From: a virus
DNA length: 22,914 nt
Direction: 5' to 3' (one strand)
Virus record (IMG/VR): IMGVR_UViG_3300017969_000161
Location: 1 to 22,914 of that record
Positions 14,432 through 19,574 of the stretch are shown piece after piece (within the stretch, counting starts at the first letter, position 1; each line of letters opens with the position of its first letter). The position numbers and the translations under genes are program-made. The notes under the pieces are model-generated. The model was not told the DNA's origin, did not search any database, and saw only the letters and a list, made by a program, of their open reading frames with translations.

Positions 14432-15373
14432 TCATCCTACCATCATGTCAACTGGTAATTCATATCTGAGTGACATTTCTTCTTCGATTTTTGCAATCTC
14501 TTCCATTGCTTCTTGCATAATACGAACACCATCAAGTGTTACACCACCTGGCATTTGTACTCCAGCAAATTTACTTAGATTGTTACCCCATTGCAATTTG
14601 ATTAGTGCGGTAAGATATTTCTTTAAGAACATATCGTTATACACATCAGCATAAGTTGCAGGGTCTAAAATTCTATATGCTTCAAATACAAGATACTCAT
14701 CTGCTTTAATATCATTGTTCCAGTCCATGTCTACAAAAATTCTATCAGAATGACGATTAAATCTAATTGGTTTTTCACCAACTAAAAGTTCATCAATTAA
14801 CGATAGATGTTGCTGTATCATGTTATAGTATAGCACAGATGTACTTGCTAAGTCAAATAATTCATTTAATCTTAGTTGATAGCGAACATCAAACATATCT
14901 ATCTGTGTGTTATTTGTGAAAGGAAATACTCGTTCTACTCCTGTAATAGCATCAGTTACAGGAACATAACCGTTCTTAATATCACCTACTGTGATTGCTG
15001 TGATTGTATCTGTCGCTGATGATGATGCACCTGTAATTGCTTCAGTAGTCAAATCACCAACTTCTTTATAAAGTCTTAGTGTAGTTGATGTTGGAGCATC
15101 ATATATGTAAGCGACTGCACTAGATGTGCCTCCAGTAATTTTCTCGCCAATAGTAAATTGCGAGGAATCTGAAACTGTTATTGTTGTTGCTGTTACTTTG
15201 TGCTTGAGATATGTTTTCTCTACACCGTCAAAGTGATATTCTTGAAAGAACTGAATTGCTTCATCTGTTCTATCATCTATCTGGTCAGTTGACACATTAA
15301 TATCAATGACGCCTTTACCTAGACGGCGCAAGCAATATTCTTGTAACTCGCTTCTGCTTGTTGGGTTCGCCAT
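14432..15373 (-). CDS. gp13: Neck protein gp13 with an inserted beta module
   Basis: The 313-aa protein (T4 gp13 is 309 aa) is the portal-proximal neck component. It is recognised by NPTSRSELQEYCLRRLGKGV at residues 3-22, IDINVSTDQIDDRTDEAIQF (23-42), YHFDGVEKTYLKH (46-58), and a C-terminal half with YQLRLNELFDL, IRFNRHSDRIFVDMDWNND and GVTLDGVRIMQEA. Between KHKVTA and DIKNGYVPV (about residues 61-130) sits a Thr/Ser/Gly-rich beta insert with ITGGTSSAVAYIYD, resembling modules that recur in marine phage structural proteins. The ATG follows directly on a hairpin whose 3' arm holds its GGAG ribosome site (see the hairpin entry), so its translation may be regulated. Confidence 0.94.
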   Translation of the reverse strand: MANPTSRSELQEYCLRRLGKGVIDINVSTDQIDDRTDEAIQFFQEYHFDGVEKTYLKHKVTATTITVSDSSQFTIGEKITGGTSSAVAYIYDAPTSTTLRLYKEVGDLTTEAITGASSSATDTITAITVGDIKNGYVPVTDAITGVERVFPFTNNTQIDMFDVRYQLRLNELFDLASTSVLYYNMIQQHLSLIDELLVGEKPIRFNRHSDRIFVDMDWNNDIKADEYLVFEAYRILDPATYADVYNDMFLKKYLTALIKLQWGNNLSKFAGVQMPGGVTLDGVRIMQEAMEEIAKIEEEMSLRYELPVDMMVG

Positions 15374-15379
15374 AAAAAA

Positions 15380-15419
15380 TCTCCAAGGTATGTTCTTATT
15401 AGTATTTATACCTTGGAGA
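15380..15419 (-). terminator. Hairpin that combines terminator, late promoter and sequestered ribosome site upstream of gp13
   Basis: On the transcribed strand TCTCCAAGGTAT (15419-15408) pairs perfectly over 12 bp with ATACCTTGGAGA (15391-15380), with a 16-base loop, followed by TTTTTT and then the gp13 ATG at 15373. Read-through RNA from the 131-aa gene could terminate here. If it did not, the stem would hide the GGAG ribosome site (15384-15381). The late promoter TATAAATA lies at 15410-15403, so its transcripts should start near 15397 and lack the 5' arm, leaving GGAG free. The hairpin is seen directly; its action is inferred by analogy with T4 gene e and soc. Confidence 0.75.
15403..15410 (-). 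promoter_or_regulatory. Late promoter for gp13, embedded in the hairpin (TATAAATA)
   Basis: Exact T4-type late octamer, its first bases in the 5' arm of the hairpin at 15380-15419 and the rest in the loop, 30 bases before the gp13 ATG. Confidence 0.85.
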
Positions 15420-15452
15420 AAATAGAGTTTAAAATTTTGACGTTTTTTATTG

Positions 15453-15848
15453 TTATGCTAGAACTGCTTCAACTTCTCCATGTTGTTTTGAGTTTGTTGT
15501 AATAGCAAGTGCTTTCACATTTTCAAACGAGGCGGCGTTATCTGTTGTCAACATTCCTTTATAATCAGATAATACTAGAGTATCACCCTTTGCTACAGTA
15601 CCACGAACTTTGACAATACAACGACCAGACATTGCTACATATGGATTATTAGTTCTATCTAGTGAATAGACAACACCAAATGCTTTGTTGTCGGATGCAC
15701 CTGTTGTAACTGCAATTTCATAATCTCCTGAAGTTGCAAGTCTCACAAAGGTTCCTACTGACAATAAATTGGCAGGATCAACAGTAAATCTTTCTGCAAA
15801 GTCTGATACTTCTCTTTGTAGGATTAATCTTCCGTTTTTAATTGGCAT
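15453..15848 (-). CDS. Small beta-rich virion-type protein, function unknown
   Basis: The 131-aa protein begins MPIKNGRLILQREVSDFAER and continues as alternating beta strands, with CIVKVRGTVAKGDTLVLSDY at about residues 76-95 and a short C-terminal EVEAVLA. There are no signal peptide, membrane helix or catalytic motifs. The VxVxGTVxxGDxLVxSDxxG pattern resembles capsid decoration or head/tail fibre proteins, which I cannot separate by eye. It lies between the fibre-type genes and the neck genes and is followed by the gp13 hairpin/terminator, so it is probably the last gene of the upstream unit. The promoter is probably the tandem pair at 16767-16784. Confidence 0.8.
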   Translation of the reverse strand: MPIKNGRLILQREVSDFAERFTVDPANLLSVGTFVRLATSGDYEIAVTTGASDNKAFGVVYSLDRTNNPYVAMSGRCIVKVRGTVAKGDTLVLSDYKGMLTTDNAASFENVKALAITTNSKQHGEVEAVLA

Positions 15849-15859
15849 ATCTTATCTCC

Positions 15860-16726
15860 CTACTCTTCTGATGCATCAGTAGCATTTACGTCAATACCTG
15901 CCGCTTCTAATTGTGCCGCTTTAGCATCAACATCAGCGAGAGTGACAGTTGTATCTACGCGCTCTTCTTTCCCCATACCTCTTACAGCAATAACTTTTTC
16001 AATTCTTTCTTCAAGTGAAAGTTTTGTTGATAGAGGTAATGCATCTGCCGCTTCAAGATGAGGATTAAATGCAATCTTCTTTGCAGTTTCTTCATCAATG
16101 TCTCTAAGAATATCTTCTGGAGAATTAGGCATAATTCTCATATACTCTTCTGACTGAACCATCCAGTGCTTGTTTTCTGGTTTAGGAAAACGCTTCTTAA
16201 CAGCAAGTCTTCTTGCTTGTAGTGCGTTCACGCCTTCATCATTACCTTCCATGATGTATTCCCACAATGCTCTAATCATCGCATCTTCTCTTGGATAGTT
16301 TGCCGCTCTCAAATCAATGTATGCTTGCTGGTCAAGAATATCTTGAACATAAGGACGCATCTTTGTCAATTCTGCAAATGTTGGTTTAGGTAGTGGATTA
16401 TCTTCATCCCATTCTAGTGCTTCAACCGCACCAGGATGTAATCCGCTGTCTGCTACATTCCAATCTGCTCCTGGCACTGTATTAAGTGACCATTCACATG
16501 TTGGATATAGAATATTTAATATAACTGAGAGATTATCTGCTCTGCGAATTCTAGAATGATATTCTGTTAAGATTGCTTGCTCTTCATCAGTAGCAACCAA
16601 ACCCATAGCACCTTTTTCCATAATTGCTTCGATTTCATCTCTAGTAGGAGGACCTTTTCTAATCAGTTCATCTACTGATTTTGGTCCTGCAGTTTTTCTC
16701 ACTGCGGTTACTAAATCGTCTGCCAT
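15860..16726 (-). CDS. Fibre-associated protein with a possible XkdW/chaperone-like segment
   Basis: The 288-aa protein is acidic and helical. The N-terminal ~60 residues have a KSVDELIRKGPPTRDEIEAI helix. Residues 62-120 (NLSVILNILYPTCEWSLN, then ALEWDEDNPLPKPTFAEL) recall the small XkdW-type domain near tail-fibre genes, in which YP, W, and a PxPT turn recur. Residues 135-182 (AYIDLRAANYPREDAMIRAL, then WEYIMEGND, ending VKKRFPKP) recall a second module common in marine phage fibre-linked proteins. No catalytic motif is evident. Its position directly after five adhesin-like paralogs supports a role in fibre assembly or as a virion component; this is inference. The ribosome site is AGGAG, 9 nt from the ATG, with two late promoters upstream. 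Confidence 0.78.
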   Translation of the reverse strand: MADDLVTAVRKTAGPKSVDELIRKGPPTRDEIEAIMEKGAMGLVATDEEQAILTEYHSRIRRADNLSVILNILYPTCEWSLNTVPGADWNVADSGLHPGAVEALEWDEDNPLPKPTFAELTKMRPYVQDILDQQAYIDLRAANYPREDAMIRALWEYIMEGNDEGVNALQARRLAVKKRFPKPENKHWMVQSEEYMRIMPNSPEDILRDIDEETAKKIAFNPHLEAADALPLSTKLSLEERIEKVIAVRGMGKEERVDTTVTLADVDAKAAQLEAAGIDVNATDASEE

Positions 16727-16766
16727 TTTTTTAAACTCCTGTTAAAATTTTATTAGATAACATCTA

Positions 16767-16774
16767 TATTTATA
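16767..16774 (-). promoter_or_regulatory. Late promoter, proximal of a tandem pair (TATAAATA)
   Basis: Exact T4-type late octamer on the minus strand in the 59-base gap before the 288-aa gene, 10 bases from a second copy, i.e. about one helical turn away. Confidence 0.8.
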
Positions 16775-16776
16775 TC

Positions 16777-16784
16777 TATTTATA
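16777..16784 (-). promoter_or_regulatory. Late promoter, distal of a tandem pair (TATAAATA)
   Basis: Second exact octamer, directly after the stop codon of the 188-aa gene (16786-16788). Confidence 0.75.
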
Positions 16785-16785
16785 A

Positions 16786-17352
16786 TTAAACACCATCAAA
16801 GGTTACTGAACCTGATTGCACCCCATCTTCTGCTATTGCAATTTCTTTTGCAATCATAAAAAAGTCTCTTACCTCAAAATCTCTATCATTATTATTATTC
16901 TTAACTCTCACATCAAATGTAATTTGATTTGTTGACCTAGGTATATATGCATGATTGATTCCAATTGCACTTCTAAAGTTTCTAGAATGACCTAATCTTC
17001 TAGTTGGAGCAATTCTATCGTTTCTTCCACCACTATGTGAATATTCATTACCATAAGGTTGTAATCCATTATATCCAGATTGTTCATATTCCATTTCTCC
17101 GTTTGCAAATAATGCTGACGAATATCGGTCACTTGAGTTGTCTGTACTGCTACTGTCACCTAATGTAAAAGAACAATTTATCTCCACAATACTTTCTGGA
17201 TATTGTGGAGTTATAAGTAAAGTTTTATTATTAATAATAGCATATGAGTTTGAACTTGAACTATGAGTCCAAGCACCTTCATTTTCAACAAATTTAAATT
17301 GAACTAATAGAGAACCCTTAACTGCTCTTTTTGTAATTTTTTGAAGTGCCAT
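16786..17352 (-). CDS. Adhesin-like paralog 5 (188 aa), subfamily B, HxH motifs lost
   Basis: This is the last member in transcription order of a five-gene family. Shared family features are MAL-x-K-x-T near the start, GSLLVQF (residues 13-19), TPQYPESIVE (48-57), NGEMEY (84-89) and a C-terminal FFMIAKEIAI. It is closest to the 180-aa neighbour: PYGN, HSGGRNDR, AP-x-RR and GINHAY align one to one. Where the neighbour has HSH and HGH, this one has YSH (104-106) and LGH (120-122), so the first His of each HxH is replaced. I infer a beta-sandwich fibre-tip or adhesin fold, function unproven. A 10-bp hairpin lies inside the gene at 17182-17210. The ribosome site is AAGGG. Confidence 0.82.
   Translation of the reverse strand: MALQKITKRAVKGSLLVQFKFVENEGAWTHSSSSNSYAIINNKTLLITPQYPESIVEINCSFTLGDSSSTDNSSDRYSSALFANGEMEYEQSGYNGLQPYGNEYSHSGGRNDRIAPTRRLGHSRNFRSAIGINHAYIPRSTNQITFDVRVKNNNNDRDFEVRDFFMIAKEIAIAEDGVQSGSVTFDGV
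17182..17210 (-). repeat. Perfect 10-bp inverted repeat inside the 188-aa gene
   Basis: CTCCACAATA at 17182-17191 and TATTGTGGAG at 17201-17210 pair perfectly around a 9-base spacer. It covers the codons of the conserved TPQYPESIVE motif. The 180-aa paralog encodes the same motif without the repeat. No T-run follows, so it is not an obvious terminator. Confidence 0.7.
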
Positions 17353-17379
17353 ACTATAATCCCTTGTAGATTGTATACT

Positions 17380-17922
17380 CTACTGGGCGCCAGATGTTGC
17401 TAATCCAATAGAAATTTCCTTTGCAATAAAAAAGAAGTCACGAATACGAATACTTCTCGTTGTACTATTTTTTACGCGAATATCCATATCTAGTTCATTT
17501 GTAGTCGCAGGAGTATAAGCATGATTGATGCCCATAGCGGCAGTAAAGTTCGTTACATGACCATGTCTTCTTGATGGTGCTGTTCTATCGTTTCTTCCAC
17601 CAGTATGAGAATGGTCATTACCATAAGGGTTTACACCTCTAATTCCGGTTTCTTCATATTCATTACTTCCATTCACAAACAATGCACAAGAAAAACTGTC
17701 AGTAATGTTCTGACTATCAGAAATATCTCTAGATGTCATGCTTGCTTGATTTTCAATAATGGAATCCGCATATTGTGGTGTCATTAGAATATTCTTACCA
17801 TTAATTTCTGTGTATGTATCTTGTGATGCTGTTAAGTCCCAATCGCCCGCGTTTTCAGTATACTTAAATTGGACTAAGAGAGACCCATGTACGATATGTT
17901 TTGTTACTCTTGTTAATGCCAT
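17380..17922 (-). CDS. Adhesin-like paralog 4 (180 aa), subfamily B
   Basis: The protein begins MALTRVTKHIVHGSLLVQFK and carries the family motifs TPQYADSIIE (48-57), NGSNEY (84-89), PYGNDHSHTGGRNDR (99-113), GINHAYTPATTN (131-142) and FFFIAKEISIG. HSH at 104-106 and HGH at 120-122 are HxH motifs, of the kind that coordinate metal in the T4 gp37 fibre tip; metal binding here is inference. A 20-base DNA block (17583-17602) is identical to one in the 188-aa neighbour (17013-17032), so the pair diverged recently or exchanges sequence. No signal peptide or transmembrane segment is seen. The ribosome site is AGAGGG. Confidence 0.83.
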   Translation of the reverse strand: MALTRVTKHIVHGSLLVQFKYTENAGDWDLTASQDTYTEINGKNILMTPQYADSIIENQASMTSRDISDSQNITDSFSCALFVNGSNEYEETGIRGVNPYGNDHSHTGGRNDRTAPSRRHGHVTNFTAAMGINHAYTPATTNELDMDIRVKNSTTRSIRIRDFFFIAKEISIGLATSGAQ

Positions 17923-17933
17923 TTTTTTCCCTC

Positions 17934-18464
17934 TTACGTTAAGTTGTAATGCTCGCCAGCAATCTCAGAAATTGTCAGAAATCCTTCAGCAAAAGTAATT
18001 GAAGGACCATCGTTCTCGACTGCTACCATACACTGTACAGACTGTGCGTTAGTTGATCCTGGAGCATGAATATGGTTCATGTAGATTGCTGATCCAAAAC
18101 CATAGTGTCTCCAATTCTGGCGACCATTACCCTCACCAAACTGTTGATTTTGATGACTATGCCCACCTGCCCTGTTAGGATTGTTTCCTATAATACCTCT
18201 ATAAAAATATTCATCAGAACCATTAACAGTAAACTTTGCCGCGCCAGAATGATATCCGGTAGTAATTCCAGAGGAGTTTTGATATGCCGAACCAGTACAT
18301 ACTATTTCTAAGTGACTATCAGAGTATTGTGGCGTCACAGATGAAGCACTGCCCCAATTCTCGTATGTTGAACTGGTCTGTGTTTTATCTGATAAATCTG
18401 CTCCGTAGTGTGCTATTAGAACCGATCCATACACAATGTGTTTTGTTACTTTTGTTAATGCCAT
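17934..18464 (-). CDS. Adhesin-like paralog 3 (176 aa), subfamily A
   Basis: The protein begins MALTKVTKHIVYGSVLIAHY and shares GADLSDK, TPQYSDSHLE (44-53), NGSDEY (81-86), HSHQNQQ (102-108), NGRQN (113-117), NHIHAPGSTN (130-139) and a closing GFLTISEIAG with the 174-aa neighbour. HSH (102-104) and HIH (131-133) are HxH motifs. Strand-rich composition, and the similarity of the TPQ-x-SDS and C-terminal GFLTISEIA patterns to a common phage fibre C-terminal domain, suggest a free-standing fibre-tip or adhesin domain; the role is inferred. The gene follows the 174-aa paralog by 25 bases. The ribosome site is AAAGGG. Confidence 0.83.
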   Translation of the reverse strand: MALTKVTKHIVYGSVLIAHYGADLSDKTQTSSTYENWGSASSVTPQYSDSHLEIVCTGSAYQNSSGITTGYHSGAAKFTVNGSDEYFYRGIIGNNPNRAGGHSHQNQQFGEGNGRQNWRHYGFGSAIYMNHIHAPGSTNAQSVQCMVAVENDGPSITFAEGFLTISEIAGEHYNLT

Positions 18465-18489
18465 TTTTTAACCCTTTATCTATATCTAT

Positions 18490-19014
18490 TTATGTAAGAT
18501 TATATCCTTCACTTGCAAGTTCGGTTACAGTCATAAATCCTTCAGCAAATGTTACATTTAGTGAGTTACTAGTTGCAACTTCACATTGAAAAGTTTGTTC
18601 ATTGGTGGTTCCTGGTTGATGTATATGATTTACATAAATTGCAGTTCCGCTTCCATAAATTCTAAAATTCTGGCGACCATTATTCTCACCATACTGTTGG
18701 TTTTGATGGGAGTGGTCACCACTGTATTGCTGATATCCACCAATCAAATTATCTAACATATACTCTTCTTGTCCATTTATCATTATTCTAAGTCTACCAT
18801 AACTAGTTCCAGACGGCATGTTTGATCCAATTCTTGCGCTACCAGTTAGAATAATTTCTAAAAAACTATCACTAAACTGTGGCGTTAAAATAACAGAATC
18901 GCCCCATGAAGCAAATGTTGAACTAGACGTACTTTTATCCGATAAATCTGCTCCGTAGTGCGCTACAAGAACCGATCCAAATACAACTGTTTTTTTTACT
19001 TTTCTCAGCACCAT
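18490..19014 (-). CDS. Adhesin-like paralog 2 (174 aa), subfamily A
   Basis: The protein begins MVLRKVKKTVVFGSVLVAHY, slightly diverged from the MALTK start of its sisters, then has GADLSDK, TPQFSDSFLE (44-53), NGQEEY (80-85), HSHQNQQ (101-107), NGRQNF (112-117), NHIHQPGTTN (129-138) and a closing GFMTVTELA. HxH motifs are at 101-103 and 130-132. The DNA retains blocks identical to the 176-aa gene, for example 20 bases at 18941-18960 versus 18391-18410. No clear promoter precedes it. The GAGAG/AGGG ribosome site is farther from the ATG than in the sisters, so expression may be lower. Confidence 0.82.
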   Translation of the reverse strand: MVLRKVKKTVVFGSVLVAHYGADLSDKSTSSSTFASWGDSVILTPQFSDSFLEIILTGSARIGSNMPSGTSYGRLRIMINGQEEYMLDNLIGGYQQYSGDHSHQNQQYGENNGRQNFRIYGSGTAIYVNHIHQPGTTNEQTFQCEVATSNSLNVTFAEGFMTVTELASEGYNLT

Positions 19015-19034
19015 TATATTAAATCTCTCACCCT

Positions 19035-19562
19035 TTAGTTTACATAGTTATTAGAAGGAGTACCTGTTGTGATACCACCTGCAACTTCTTTCACCATTAA
19101 AAATCCGTCTCTACCTTCTAAGTTTCCTCCAGCATTATTGTTATCTCTCTGAACTTGTACAGTTGCAGTCTGTTGATTTGTAGTTCCAGGTAAATGTCTA
19201 TGATACATATTCACTGATTTACCTTCTCTACGACCAGCGGCGCTATTATATGACCTATCGAATACTGAAACTGAAGCGGCATCATTAACTGTATATTCTG
19301 TACTTCCATTTATTTCTAGAAATAAATGACATCTAGGACTATCGTAAGTACCATCATTCGGCGCAGAACTGTCTGCTTGATTTGACATAGTTCCGCTCAT
19401 ACGAACTTCCATAATCGAATCGGCGTACTCAGGTGTCAATGTGATACTATCCCAGTCCACCACACTCGTGGATGATGAATCCACATCACCCATATCTTTA
19501 TAACGAACTTGAACGATAGTCGCTCCATATACAATGTGTTTAGTTAATTTTGTCAGTGCCAT
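19035..19562 (-). CDS. Adhesin-like paralog 1 (175 aa), divergent member
   Basis: This is the first of the five in transcription order. It begins MALTKLTKHIVYGATIVQVR and keeps TPEYADSIME (43-52), NGSTEY (85-90), HRHLPGTTNQQ (121-131) and GFLMVKEVAGG, but lacks the longer HSH loop of subfamilies A and B. It carries a single HxH at 121-123. Its C-terminus has a distinct tail (TTGTPSNNYVN). A 22-bp perfect palindrome lies within the gene at 19307-19328. It follows the 792-aa fibre-like gene by 12 bases, suggesting a transcriptional unit with it. Function is inferred as for the sisters. The ribosome site is AAAGGG. Confidence 0.82.
   Translation of the reverse strand: MALTKLTKHIVYGATIVQVRYKDMGDVDSSSTSVVDWDSITLTPEYADSIMEVRMSGTMSNQADSSAPNDGTYDSPRCHLFLEINGSTEYTVNDAASVSVFDRSYNSAAGRREGKSVNMYHRHLPGTTNQQTATVQVQRDNNNAGGNLEGRDGFLMVKEVAGGITTGTPSNNYVN
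19307..19328 (-). repeat. Perfect 22-bp palindrome inside the 175-aa gene
   Basis: CATTTATTTCT at 19307-19317 is followed immediately by its exact reverse complement AGAAATAAATG at 19318-19328, centred on CTAG, with no spacer. It encodes part of the HLFLEING segment. With no loop it would favour a cruciform or dimeric protein site over an RNA hairpin; no role is known. Confidence 0.75.
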
Positions 19563-19574
19563 TTTTATTACCCT

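Noticed and set aside
18487-18494. CATAAATA at the end of the 174-aa gene as a late promoter for the 176-aa gene
   Set aside because: Mismatch at the first base and overlap with the stop codon region; AT-rich background gives such near-matches by chance.
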